DNA from: an uncultured Paracoccaceae bacterium
Lineage (GTDB): Bacteria > Pseudomonadota > Alphaproteobacteria > Rhodobacterales > Rhodobacteraceae
Direction of reading: 5' to 3'
DNA: 58,619 bases
NCBI GenBank assembly: GCA_937952085.1
Contig: CALFYQ010000101.1
Span: 1-58,619 of the forward strand
Numbering within the stretch: the first letter of the stretch is position 1; each line of letters starts with the position of its first letter. The notes below the pieces were generated by a model. It saw only the letters and a list, made by a program, of their open reading frames with translations, did no database searches and was not told where the DNA came from. Position numbers and translations under genes: made by a program. Shown here piece by piece: positions 7,504-15,534 of the stretch.

Positions 7504-8318
7504 CGCAGCCTCAGCCGGGGCAGGCGGTTCACATCCTTGTAGAGGAGATAGCGGAAATTCCCCGGCCCGGCCGCATAGCAGCCCTGCGGGCAGAAGGCGC
7601 GGAGCCACATGAAATCCCCGGCTTCGACCTCCACCCAGTCTCCGTTCAGGCGGTAGACCGCCTTCCCCTCCAGCACGTAGAGCCCGTGCTCCATCACATG
7701 GGTCTCGGCGAACGGGATGACGCCGCCCGGCTTGAAGGTGACGACGTTGAGGTGGAAGTCATGCCGCAGGTCATTGGCGTCGATGAACCGCGTCGTGCCC
7801 CAGACCTCGCCGCTATCCGGCATCCAGTTCACCGCCATGGAGGCGTCGGCGCAGAAGATCGGGTCGGGCGGCGTTATGCCCGGCGCCGGCTCCCAGGCCT
7901 TGCGCACCCAGTGGAAGACGGCCGGCTGCGCCCGCTCGTTCCGCACCTTCCAGCCGCAGCCCGGCGGCAGATAGGCGAAGCCGCCGGGGCCGAGCGACCG
8001 GACGTCGTCGCCGATCTCGACGCGCGCCTCGCCCGAGACGAGGAAGAGCGCGGCGGCGGCCTCCGGGTCCGCTTCCGGCGCGTCGGAGCCGCCGCCGGGG
8101 GAAAGCTCCATGATCGTCCAGGAAAAGGTCTCGGCGAAGCCGCTGAGCGGTCGCGCCAGGATCCAGCCGCGCGCGCCCTCCCAGCCGGGGAAGAGGCTCG
8201 TCACGATGTCCCGCTGCACGCCTTTCGGAATCACCGCATAGGCTTCGGTGAAGATGGCGCGGTCCGTCATCAACTGGGTCTGCGGCGGCAATCCGCCGGG
8301 TGGCGTGGCGTAGCGCAT
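7500..8318 (-). CDS. allE: (S)-ureidoglycine aminohydrolase, bicupin
   Basis: This enzyme releases ammonia from (S)-ureidoglycine to give (S)-ureidoglycolate, the substrate of AllA encoded directly after it. The 272-residue protein is a two-cupin fold. The N-terminal cupin includes SGEARVEIGDDVRSLGPGG. The C-terminal cupin carries the metal and substrate residues in ETHVMEHGLYVLEGKAVY and AGDFMWLRAFCPQ. Length fits the family (about 260-280). The ATG lies two bases after the stop of the fused allantoinase gene, so the three minus-strand genes form one operon. The symbol is ylbA in older E. coli usage. Confidence 0.92.
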   Translation of the reverse strand: MRYATPPGGLPPQTQLMTDRAIFTEAYAVIPKGVQRDIVTSLFPGWEGARGWILARPLSGFAETFSWTIMELSPGGGSDAPEADPEAAAALFLVSGEARVEIGDDVRSLGPGGFAYLPPGCGWKVRNERAQPAVFHWVRKAWEPAPGITPPDPIFCADASMAVNWMPDSGEVWGTTRFIDANDLRHDFHLNVVTFKPGGVIPFAETHVMEHGLYVLEGKAVYRLNGDWVEVEAGDFMWLRAFCPQGCYAAGPGNFRYLLYKDVNRLPRLRLR

Positions 8319-8319
8319 G

Positions 8320-9735
8320 CTATTCCCCGAAAAGGGCGCGGAGGCGGAGGAGGGCGATCCGCTCCACCTGCCGGCAGGCCTCGGCGAACTCCGTCGCCTT
8401 GTCGTTGGCGATGCGCCGCTCGAAGGCAGCGAGGATGCCGGCCTTGTCGTGGTCGCGCACCGCGATGATGAACGGGAACCCGTGCTTCGCCATGTAGCCG
8501 TCGTTCAACTCGGTGAAGCGGGCGCGCTCCGCGTCGGTGAGGGAATCGAGGCCGGCCGAGGCCTGCTCGGCGGTCGAATCCGCGGTGAGCCGCTTCGCCG
8601 CGGCGAGCTTGCCGGCAAGGTCCGGATGGGCGCGGAGAACGCCCAGCCGTTCCTCCTCCGAGGCGGAGCGGAAGGCGCGGGCGAGGGCGTTCTGGAGCCC
8701 GGCGGCGCAGTCATGCGCCGGGCCAAGCTCGAGCCCATAGGCGCGCTCGGCGATCCAGGGGCTGTGCTCGAAGATCCCGCAGAACCGCGCGACGAAATCG
8801 CCGCGGCCCATGTCCGAAGGCCGAAGCCGCTCCACCGGCGGATGCTCGCGCGCCCAGTGCTCGGCGATGTCGATGCGCCGGGCGAACCAGACGCCGGGCT
8901 TCGAGCGGGCGTGGTCGAGGAATCGCTTCAGCGCGAGGATGCGCCCCGGCCGGCCGACGAGCCGGCAATGAAGGCCGACCGAGAGCATCTTCGGCGCCCC
9001 CGCCAGCCCCTCCTCGTAGAGCGCGTCGAAACTGTCCCTGAGATAGGCGAAGAACTGGTCGCCCGAATTGAAGCCCTGCGGCGTCGCGAAGCGCATGTCG
9101 TTGGCGTCGAGCGTGTATGGGACGATGAGTTGATCCCGCCCGCCGAGCTTCGCCCAATATGGCAGATCGTCGGCGTAAGCATCTGCAAGATAGGCGAAAC
9201 GGCCCGTCTCGGCGGCGAGGTCGAGCGTCGCGATGGAGGAGCGGCCGGTGTACCAGCCGCGCGGCGGATGCCCGACCACTTCCGCATGGAGGCGGATCGC
9301 CTCCTCCATGTCGGCGCGCTCGGCCGCCGGCGAATGGTCCCGGTAGTCGATCCATTTGAGGCCGTGGGAGGCGATCTCCCAGCCTGACGCCTTCATCGCC
9401 GCGACCTGTTCGGGCGAGCGGGCAAGCGCGGTGGCGACGCCGTAGACCGTCACCGGAACCCCGTATTCGTCAAGGAGGCGCCGGAGCCGCCAGAACCCGG
9501 CCCGCGCGCCGTATTCGTAGATCGATTCCATGTTGGCGTGGCGCATCCCGGGCCAGGGCGCCGCTCCGACGATTTCGGACAGGAACGCCTCCGAGGCCGC
9601 GTCGCCGTGGAGGACGCAGTTCTCGCCGCCTTCCTCGTAGTTGACGACGATCTGCACGGCGATCTTCGCCCCGCCCGGCCAGCGCGGGTCGGGCGCGTCG
9701 GGCCCATAGCCCCGCATGTCGCGTTCGTAGCGCAT
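8320..9735 (-). CDS. puuE-uraD: Fused PuuE-type allantoinase and OHCU decarboxylase
   Basis: Residues 1 to about 300 match metal-independent allantoinase PuuE of the polysaccharide-deacetylase fold: QIVVNYEEGGENCVLHGD, ASHGLKWIDYRDHSP, GWYTGRSS and LHCRLVGRPGRI. Residues about 310-471 match 2-oxo-4-hydroxy-4-carboxy-5-ureidoimidazoline decarboxylase UraD: FEHSPWIAERAY, VLRAHPDLAGKLA with the catalytic His, STAEQASAGLD and KHGFPFIIAVR. One polypeptide would therefore make S-allantoin from OHCU and hydrolyse it to allantoate. The frame is continuous, with a natural linker near REHPPVERLRPSDMG. The start chosen is the ATG with GAGAGG five bases upstream; a GTG two codons earlier is possible. Confidence 0.94.
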   Translation of the reverse strand: MRYERDMRGYGPDAPDPRWPGGAKIAVQIVVNYEEGGENCVLHGDAASEAFLSEIVGAAPWPGMRHANMESIYEYGARAGFWRLRRLLDEYGVPVTVYGVATALARSPEQVAAMKASGWEIASHGLKWIDYRDHSPAAERADMEEAIRLHAEVVGHPPRGWYTGRSSIATLDLAAETGRFAYLADAYADDLPYWAKLGGRDQLIVPYTLDANDMRFATPQGFNSGDQFFAYLRDSFDALYEEGLAGAPKMLSVGLHCRLVGRPGRILALKRFLDHARSKPGVWFARRIDIAEHWAREHPPVERLRPSDMGRGDFVARFCGIFEHSPWIAERAYGLELGPAHDCAAGLQNALARAFRSASEEERLGVLRAHPDLAGKLAAAKRLTADSTAEQASAGLDSLTDAERARFTELNDGYMAKHGFPFIIAVRDHDKAGILAAFERRIANDKATEFAEACRQVERIALLRLRALFGE

Positions 9736-9840
9736 CTCCACCTCTCAGGCCCGATCCCTCCCGATCGGCCGGCGCGGCGCAAGGGCTTTTCTCTGCGCGG
9801 CCGCCGTCGCATTCTCGCAGCCGCGAAAGAGGGAGCGGCG
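9736..9840. promoter_or_regulatory. Divergent control region of the urate catabolic genes
   Basis: These 105 bases separate the minus-strand allantoin genes from uraH-puuD. They contain GATCCCTCCCGATCGG, with repeated CGATC halves, and an AT-richer patch GGGCTTTTCTCTGCG. A shared regulator site is plausible for one pathway split over two divergent operons. No promoter matching consensus could be assigned. Confidence 0.35.
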
Positions 9841-10176
9841 ATGCCCGGCTATTTGACCACCCATGTGCTGGACACCGCCCGCGGCAAGCCGGCGGAGGGC
9901 ATGCGCGTCGATCTCTGGCGGATCGAGGGGGAGACGCGGCGGCATCTGCGCACCCTCACCACCAACGAGGACGGGCGCACCGACGAGCCGATCCTGCCCG
10001 AGGCGGAATGGGAGCCGGGGCTATACGAGCTCGCCTTCCATGTCGGGGCCTGGGGCGGCGAGGCGGAGCCCTTCCTCGACCTCCTGCCGATCCGCTTCCG
10101 CATGGCGGAGGCGACGCATTACCACGTCCCGCTCCTCGTATCGCCCTACGGCTATTCGACCTACCGGGGGAGCTGA
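9841..10176 (+). CDS. uraH: 5-hydroxyisourate hydrolase, transthyretin-like
   Basis: UraH hydrolyses 5-hydroxyisourate, the product of urate oxidation, to OHCU. The 111-residue protein has both family marks: an N-terminal YLTTHVLDTARGKPA (catalytic His in TTHVLD) and a C-terminal tetrapeptide YRGS preceded by SPYGYSTYRGS. Length is typical and there is no signal peptide. GAGGGAGCGGCG precedes the ATG. The stop codon abuts the puuD start codon with no gap, so the two are translationally linked. Its product feeds the UraD domain encoded on the opposite strand. Confidence 0.96.
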   Translation: MPGYLTTHVLDTARGKPAEGMRVDLWRIEGETRRHLRTLTTNEDGRTDEPILPEAEWEPGLYELAFHVGAWGGEAEPFLDLLPIRFRMAEATHYHVPLLVSPYGYSTYRGS

Positions 10177-11403
10177 ATGGACGGGATCATGATCCTGAGC
10201 TGGGCGGAATTCGCGATCCGTTGGCTCCATGTCGTCACCGCCATCGCCTGGATCGGCTCCTCCTTCTACTTCATCGCGCTGGACCTCGGCCTCGTGAAGC
10301 GGCCCGGCATGGCGACCGGCGTGACCGGCGAGGAATGGCAGGTCCATGGCGGCGGCTTCTACCACATCCGCAAATACGCCGTGGCGCCGGAGGAGATGCC
10401 GGAGCACCTGACCTGGTTCAAATGGGAGAGCTATTTCACCTGGATGTCGGGCGCCGCGCTTCTCGCGGTGGTCTACTGGGCCGGGGCGGAGCTTCACCTG
10501 ATCGAGCCCGGGAAGATGGCGCTCTCCACCTTCGAGGCGGTGTTGATCTCGGCCGGGTCGCTGACCATCGGCTGGATCGTCTACGACTTCCTCTGCAAGT
10601 CCCCGCTCGGCGAGAAGCCGACCTTCCTGATGGTGCTCCTTTTCATCGTTCTCGTGGCGATCGCATGGGGCTATGTGCAGGTCTTCACCGGCCGGGCTGC
10701 GCTTCTCCATCTCGGCGCCTTCACCGCCACGATCATGACCGCAAACGTCTTCTTCGTGATCATGCCGAACCAGCGCATCGTGGTGGCGGACCTCAAGGCC
10801 GGTCGCGCGCCGGACCCGAAATACGGCAAGATCGCCAAGCTCCGCTCGACGCATAACAACTACCTGACCCTGCCGGTCGTCTTCCTGATGCTGTCGAACC
10901 ACTACCCGCTCGCCTTCGCGACGGAATGGAACTGGCTGATCGCCTCCCTCGTCTTCCTGATGGGCGTCACGATCCGGCACTGGTTCAATACCGTCCACGC
11001 CCGGAAGGGCGAGCCGACCTGGACCTGGCTCGCCACCGCCTCGATCTTCGTCGTCATCGTCTGGCTCTCGATGATTGGCGCGCCGGACGTCGATCCGGAG
11101 GCGGAGAAGAAGGCCGCCCTGCCGCCCGGCGCGGCCCGCTACGCCGCGGCGGAGGGCTTCGACCAGGCGGCGGAGATCGTCCTCTCCCGCTGCTCGATGT
11201 GCCACGCGCGCGAGCCGGTCTGGGACGGGATATACGTCTCGCCGAAAGGCGTGACGCTGGAGACCGAGGCGGACATCGCGATCCACGCCGAGGCGATCTA
11301 CCTCCAGGCCGGCCTCTCGACGGCGATGCCGCCCGGCAACCTCACCTCGATCGAGCCGGAAGAGCGCGCCGCCCTCGTCGCCTGGGTCCGCGCCGCGCGA
11401 TAG
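10177..11403 (+). CDS. puuD: Membrane-bound urate hydroxylase PuuD with cytochrome c domain
   Basis: PuuD oxidises urate to 5-hydroxyisourate in the inner membrane and passes electrons to the respiratory chain. The 408-residue protein has about eight membrane spans, starting with FAIRWLHVVTAIAWIGSSF, and the family-conserved NVFFVIMPNQR and RSTHNNYLTLPVVFLMLSNH. A C-terminal cytochrome c domain follows, with the haem motif CSMCH at residues 339-343 and a distal AMPPGN methionine near residue 384. It begins immediately after the uraH stop. The cytochrome c maturation genes lie directly downstream on the other strand, which suits a haem-carrying enzyme but may be coincidence. Confidence 0.95.
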   Translation: MDGIMILSWAEFAIRWLHVVTAIAWIGSSFYFIALDLGLVKRPGMATGVTGEEWQVHGGGFYHIRKYAVAPEEMPEHLTWFKWESYFTWMSGAALLAVVYWAGAELHLIEPGKMALSTFEAVLISAGSLTIGWIVYDFLCKSPLGEKPTFLMVLLFIVLVAIAWGYVQVFTGRAALLHLGAFTATIMTANVFFVIMPNQRIVVADLKAGRAPDPKYGKIAKLRSTHNNYLTLPVVFLMLSNHYPLAFATEWNWLIASLVFLMGVTIRHWFNTVHARKGEPTWTWLATASIFVVIVWLSMIGAPDVDPEAEKKAALPPGAARYAAAEGFDQAAEIVLSRCSMCHAREPVWDGIYVSPKGVTLETEADIAIHAEAIYLQAGLSTAMPPGNLTSIEPEERAALVAWVRAAR

Positions 11404-11408
11404 CGTCC

Positions 11409-11966
11409 TCAGCCGCCGGCGGCCCGCTCCATCGCCGGGCGGATCTTCCGTTCCAGGTCGTCATTCTGGATCGGTCCGACATGCTTGTAGACGATGCGGC
11501 CCTTTCCATCGATCACGAAGGTCTCCGGCACCCCGTAGACGCCCCATTCGATGCCGGCGCGGCCGGATTCGTCCTTGCCGATGGCGGAATAGGGGTCGCC
11601 TAGCTCCCTCAGGAAGGCCTTCGCCTGGCTCGGCGCGTCCTTGTAGTTGAAGCCGCGAAGGTCGACGCCCTCGGCCTGAAGCTGCATCAGCTTCGGATGC
11701 TCGACCCGGCAAGGCCCGCACCAGCTCGCCCAGACGTTCACCAGCTTGACCTCTCCGTCCGCGAAATCGGCGGCGACGAGGCCCGGCCGGTCGTCGAATA
11801 GCGGCGGCAGGTCGGTCGCCGGGGCCGGCTTGTCGATGAAGGTGGAGGGGAGGACATCCTTGTCGTCCTCGAACATCACGCTGTAGGCCGCGACCGCGAC
11901 GAGCGCGAACACCGCGACCGGAAGCGCATGGAGCAGGCGGAACCCGCCGCCGGTCTTCGCCGTCAT
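11409..11966 (-). CDS. ccmG: Thiol:disulfide interchange protein CcmG/DsbE
   Basis: CcmG is a membrane-anchored periplasmic thioredoxin-like reductant used in system I cytochrome c maturation. The 185-residue protein has one N-terminal anchor (residues 13-31), the redox motif WCGPC (Cys83 and Cys86) and the cis-proline segment YGVPETFVIDGKGRI. The ATG overlaps the ccmD stop (ATGA), which fixes the start; a much longer upstream frame is out-of-frame translation of ccmD/ccmC. The gene ends five bases from the puuD stop on the opposite strand. Confidence 0.95.
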   Translation of the reverse strand: MTAKTGGGFRLLHALPVAVFALVAVAAYSVMFEDDKDVLPSTFIDKPAPATDLPPLFDDRPGLVAADFADGEVKLVNVWASWCGPCRVEHPKLMQLQAEGVDLRGFNYKDAPSQAKAFLRELGDPYSAIGKDESGRAGIEWGVYGVPETFVIDGKGRIVYKHVGPIQNDDLERKIRPAMERAAGG

Positions 11967-12127
11967 CGCCGCATCTCCCGGGTCTCTTCGCGTTTCTCCA
12001 GTTCGGCCCGCGCCTTCGCCGCGCTCCGCCAGGCCCAGAGCGCGAGCCCGCCGAAGACGACGACGAACACGGCGTAGGCCGGCCAGACGTAGAGGGCGTG
12101 CGCCCCCATGTCCCAGTGGAGGGTCAT
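11963..12127 (-). CDS. ccmD: Haem exporter protein CcmD
   Basis: This 54-residue protein starts MTLHWDMGAHALYVWPAYAV, has one membrane span (about residues 13-33) and then a charged cytoplasmic tail ending EKREETREMRR. This is exactly the CcmD plan. CcmD holds the haem-loaded CcmE with the CcmABC complex during cytochrome c maturation. It sits between ccmC (stop codon immediately before the ATG) and ccmG (ATGA overlap). It is short and easily missed, but position, size and topology agree. Confidence 0.92.
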   Translation of the reverse strand: MTLHWDMGAHALYVWPAYAVFVVVFGGLALWAWRSAAKARAELEKREETREMRR

Positions 12128-12859
12128 CTAGTCGCGCGCCGCCTGGAGCGCCAGCGACCGCGCCCGCCGCAGCCGTATCTCCGTCCGCGTCCGCGACAGG
12201 AGGAGGGCGAAGAACGCGAGGTAGAAGCCGATCAGCGCGATCAGCAGCGGCTTGTAATAGACGTTCGCCACGTTCTCCTCCCTGTCGAGGGAAAGCGAGG
12301 CGGGCTGGTGCAGCGTGCGCCCGTCGAAGATCTCGACCGCGTAGCGCGACATCACCGCGAAGACGACGCCGACGAGGCAGAGCACGGCGGTGAGGTCCGC
12401 CGCCTTCTCCGGGTCCTCCACCGCGCTCCAGAGCGCGATGTAGCCGACATAGAAGAAGAACATGATGAGGACCGAGGTGAGCTTCGGGTCCCAGACCCAC
12501 CACGTGCCCCAGGTCGGCGCGCCCCAGAGCGCGCCCGTCACGAGCGCCAGCGCCGTCATCGCCGCGCCGATCGGCGCCGCCGCCTTCGCCGCGAGGAAGG
12601 AGACGTGGTGGCGCCGCACGAGGCCGATGATCGAGGCGATCGCCATCATGAAATAGATGTTGATCGCCAGCATCGAGGCCGGCACGTGAATGTAGATGAT
12701 CCGCGCGCTCTCGCCCTGTTCCGAATGGGTGGGTGTAAGGAGGAGGCCCCAGAGCACGCCGACGAGAATCGTCGCCACGGCGCCCCAGGCGCACCAGGGC
12801 AGCGCCTTCTCCGAGACGCGCATGAACTCCGCAGGGTTGGCGTAGCGCCAGATCGACAT
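12128..12859 (-). CDS. ccmC: Haem exporter membrane protein CcmC
   Basis: CcmC delivers haem to CcmE. The 243-residue protein has six membrane spans and the tryptophan-rich haem motif WGTWWVWDPKLTS at residues 117-129, with flanking periplasmic histidines (IIYIHVPASM at 55-64 and DGRTLHQPASL). The start is taken as ATG MSIWRYANP, matching homologues. A TTG 12 codons upstream would extend it, but neither start has a strong Shine-Dalgarno sequence. Genes ccmA and ccmB, often just upstream, are not here; the TIR-FGE gene is divergent instead. Confidence 0.95.
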   Translation of the reverse strand: MSIWRYANPAEFMRVSEKALPWCAWGAVATILVGVLWGLLLTPTHSEQGESARIIYIHVPASMLAINIYFMMAIASIIGLVRRHHVSFLAAKAAAPIGAAMTALALVTGALWGAPTWGTWWVWDPKLTSVLIMFFFYVGYIALWSAVEDPEKAADLTAVLCLVGVVFAVMSRYAVEIFDGRTLHQPASLSLDREENVANVYYKPLLIALIGFYLAFFALLLSRTRTEIRLRRARSLALQAARD

Positions 12860-12958
12860 GGGCAATTGCGTAGCGCGACGAGGGCGCGCGGGCAATCCGG
12901 AGGGAGAGGACAGGGCGCCGCGGCGGCGCTATGCTCGCGGCTCTGTGAGGAAGCGCGC

Positions 12959-14347
12959 ATGGCAGGCGGCAAGATCTTCATCTCCTACCGACGGGCGGAT
13001 AGCCAGTGGGCCGCCGCCCGGCTCTACGACGCGCTTTCGGCGGCGTTCCCCGACGAGCGCATCTTCATGGATGTGGAGCAGATCGCGCCGGGGCAGGATT
13101 TCGTCGAGGTTCTGGAGCGGCAGGTCGGCGCCTGCGACGTCTTCCTCGCGCTGATCGGCCCCGAATGGCTCTCGATGCAGACCGACGCCGGCGCGCGGCG
13201 GATCGAAGAGAAGCAGGATTTCGTCCGCATCGAGATCGCCTCGGCGCTGGTGAAGCCGAACACGGTGGTGATTCCCGTCCTTCTCGACGGCGCGAAACCG
13301 CCCGCGCCCGGCGACCTGCCGGAGGAGCTTCGCCCGCTCGCCCGCCGGCAGTTCGCGCGGCTGACCCATGAGGGCTACCGGCAGGAGGTCGGCAAGCTGA
13401 TCGACGCGATCCGCGATGCGCTCGGCGCCGGGGTCGCCGCCCGCGCCGCGCCGCCGAAACCGCGGCGGGATTTTCGCCGCCCGGTTCTCATCGGCCTCGC
13501 CGCCCTCGTCCTCGCCGGCTGCGCCGCCTTCGCCTATGAGCGGCTGACCCGGCCGGCTGATCCCGCCGGAACGCCCGATCTCGCGGTCTTCACCGAATGC
13601 CCGGACTGCCCGGAGATGGTGGCGATCCCGGCCGGCAGCTTCATGATGGGCTCGCCCGAGACCGAGCCCGACCGGCTCTCGCAGGAGGGCCCGCAGCGGC
13701 AGGTGACGGTGCCGCGCTTCGCCATCGCGAAGACGGAGACGAACTGGGCGCTCTTCGCCGCCTGCGTCGCCGAGGGCGCCTGCGCGAAGCTTCAGGATGA
13801 CGGCCTGCCGAAGGAGGGGATGCCCGCCGCCGGCCCCTCATGGGACGACGCGAAGGCCTTCGCCGCCTGGGTGAACTCGAAGGTGCCCGGAGAGCCCTAT
13901 CGCCTGCCGACCGAGGCGGAATGGGAATACGCCGCACGCGGCGGAACCGATACGCCCTATTCCTGGGGCGAGACGTGGGACTATGCGAAGGCCAATCTCG
14001 GGCGGGAGATCTGCTGCATCGGCGCCGCCGAGGGCGCGGACGAATGGGTCGGCGCGGCCCCGATCGGCCGCTTCCCGCCGAACCCGTTCGGCCTTCTCGA
14101 CATGGCCGGGAACCTCGCCGAATGGGTCGAGGACGTCTACCGCGACGACGTGGAGAACAGCCCGACCGACGGCTCCGCCCGGATCTGGGAGAGCGACAGC
14201 CCCTGGGCGCAGCGCCACGTGCTCAAGGGCGGCTCCTTCACCGACCGGCCGTGGATGACCCGACCGGCGGCCCGCTATTCGAACGACCGGAACTGGCGGG
14301 CCGGCGAATACGGGTTCCGTCTCGCACGGGACATGACGCCGCGCTGA
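12959..14347 (+). CDS. TIR domain - transmembrane helix - FGE/SUMF1-type domain protein
   Basis: The 462-residue protein has an N-terminal TIR domain (residues 4-155): KIFISYRRADSQWAAARLYD, RIFMDVEQIAPGQDF, and RIEIASALVKP, where Glu92 is in the position of the TIR NADase catalytic Glu. After a Pro/Arg linker comes one membrane helix (175-193) with positive charge before it, predicting a cytoplasmic TIR and a periplasmic C-terminus. Residues 216-460 form an FGE-sulfatase/SUMF1 domain: MVAIPAGSFMMGSPETEPDR, YRLPTEAEWEYAARGG, LDMAGNLAEWVED and YGFRLARD. The cysteine pair of active formylglycine enzymes, expected after KGGSF, is absent (KGGSFTDRPWMTRP), so the domain is probably a ligand-binding C-type-lectin fold. 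GAGGAAG precedes the ATG. Confidence 0.9.
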   Translation: MAGGKIFISYRRADSQWAAARLYDALSAAFPDERIFMDVEQIAPGQDFVEVLERQVGACDVFLALIGPEWLSMQTDAGARRIEEKQDFVRIEIASALVKPNTVVIPVLLDGAKPPAPGDLPEELRPLARRQFARLTHEGYRQEVGKLIDAIRDALGAGVAARAAPPKPRRDFRRPVLIGLAALVLAGCAAFAYERLTRPADPAGTPDLAVFTECPDCPEMVAIPAGSFMMGSPETEPDRLSQEGPQRQVTVPRFAIAKTETNWALFAACVAEGACAKLQDDGLPKEGMPAAGPSWDDAKAFAAWVNSKVPGEPYRLPTEAEWEYAARGGTDTPYSWGETWDYAKANLGREICCIGAAEGADEWVGAAPIGRFPPNPFGLLDMAGNLAEWVEDVYRDDVENSPTDGSARIWESDSPWAQRHVLKGGSFTDRPWMTRPAARYSNDRNWRAGEYGFRLARDMTPR

Positions 14348-14357
14348 GCCGCGCCGG

Positions 14358-15497
14358 TCAGGGCAGGACGAAGATTTCCTGCGGCACGTCGGCCAGCCGG
14401 TACCCGCCCGTCTGCGTCACCACGAAGGTCTCGGTGATTGCGACGCCCCAGTCGGGCGTCCAGAGGCCGGGCATCAGGTGGAAGGTCATGTTCGCCTCAA
14501 GCGGCGTCTCGTCGCCGGGCCGGAGGCTCATGGTCCGCTCGCCCCAGTCGGGCGGGTAGGAGAGGCCGACCGGATAGCCGGTGCGGTTGTCCTTCCTGAA
14601 GCCGGCCCGCGCGAAGCTCGCGTAGACGGCGCGGGCGACGCCCTCGCAGCTCTCGCCCGGCTTCGCGGCGGCGAGCGCATCCTCGATGGCCCGGAGCACG
14701 GCGGCCTCGCCCCGACGGATTTCCGTCGAGGGCTCTCCGACATGGTAGGTGCGGCTCACCGGGCAGTGATAGCGGCGGTGGCAGCCCGAGATCTCGAAAT
14801 AGGTGGCCTCGCCGCGGGCGAGGGGCCGGTCGTTCCAGGTGAGGTGGGAGGCGGCGGCCTCACGCCCCGAGGGCGCGATCGGCGCGATCGCGGCGTAGTC
14901 GCCCGAGACGCCCGGCGCGCCGCGGATCGCGGCGCGCGCCGCCTCGGCGACCAGTTCGTGCTTCGGCGTCCCCTCGCGCATCGTCTCGCGCACCGCACGG
15001 TGGATCTCGGCGCTGACGCGGCCCGCCTTCTCCATCAGAGCGATCTCGGCGGCGGATTTCACCGCGCGCCTCCAGTTCACGAGTCCGGTCGCGTCCTCGA
15101 TCCGCGCGCCCGGAAGGTCGCGCCTGAGAATTTCGAGGCAGGCGGCGGAGAAATAGTAGTTGTCCATCTCGACGCCGATCGGCCCCGCCGCGAGGCCCCG
15201 GTCGAGCAGGTGGCGGCAGAGCGTCTCGTAGGGATGATGCGGCGGATTCTGGACATGCGCCTCGGGGTAGGTGAGCACGTCCGCGTCGGCGATCCAGGCG
15301 GTCTGCCAGGCGCCCGGCATGTCCTGCGTCCGCGTCCAGAGGAGCGGCGGGCCGGAAGCCGGCACGATGGCCGCCTGATGAACGTAGATGCTCCAGCCGT
15401 CATAGCCGGTGAGCCAGTTCATGTTGGATGGGTCGGAGACGATCAGCGCGCCGAGCCCGCGCCACCCCATCTCCGCCTGAACGGCGGCGAGCCGCAC
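14358..15497 (-). CDS. M24 family hydrolase, DoeA (ectoine hydrolase)-like
   Basis: The protein resembles DoeA/creatinase-fold M24 enzymes: IVSDPSNMNWLTGYDGWSI, YVHQAAIV, GVEMDNYYFSA, SRTYHVGEP, TGYPVGLSYPPDWGER and FHLMPGLWTPDWG. DoeA opens the ectoine ring to N-acetyl-diaminobutyrate; related enzymes cleave other C-N bonds. The frame called starts at GTG. However, the 12 codons upstream (FSLEEYA just before VRLAAVQ) also match the family N-terminus, yet no ATG, GTG or TTG exists there. An ATG overlapping the gspD stop (15536-15538) lies in another frame. A small indel at the 5' end, natural or technical, is likely. It follows gspD without a gap. Confidence 0.75.
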   Translation of the reverse strand: MRLAAVQAEMGWRGLGALIVSDPSNMNWLTGYDGWSIYVHQAAIVPASGPPLLWTRTQDMPGAWQTAWIADADVLTYPEAHVQNPPHHPYETLCRHLLDRGLAAGPIGVEMDNYYFSAACLEILRRDLPGARIEDATGLVNWRRAVKSAAEIALMEKAGRVSAEIHRAVRETMREGTPKHELVAEAARAAIRGAPGVSGDYAAIAPIAPSGREAAASHLTWNDRPLARGEATYFEISGCHRRYHCPVSRTYHVGEPSTEIRRGEAAVLRAIEDALAAAKPGESCEGVARAVYASFARAGFRKDNRTGYPVGLSYPPDWGERTMSLRPGDETPLEANMTFHLMPGLWTPDWGVAITETFVVTQTGGYRLADVPQEIFVLP

Positions 15498-15534
15498 CGC
15501 GTATTCCTCAAGGGAGAAGAGGGCGAGGCGGCGG

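Noticed and set aside
12959..14347. Diversity-generating retroelement target
   Set aside because: The C-type-lectin-like FGE domain raised the idea, but no reverse transcriptase, template repeat or accessory gene is present nearby, and no near-duplicate of the C-terminal coding sequence was seen.
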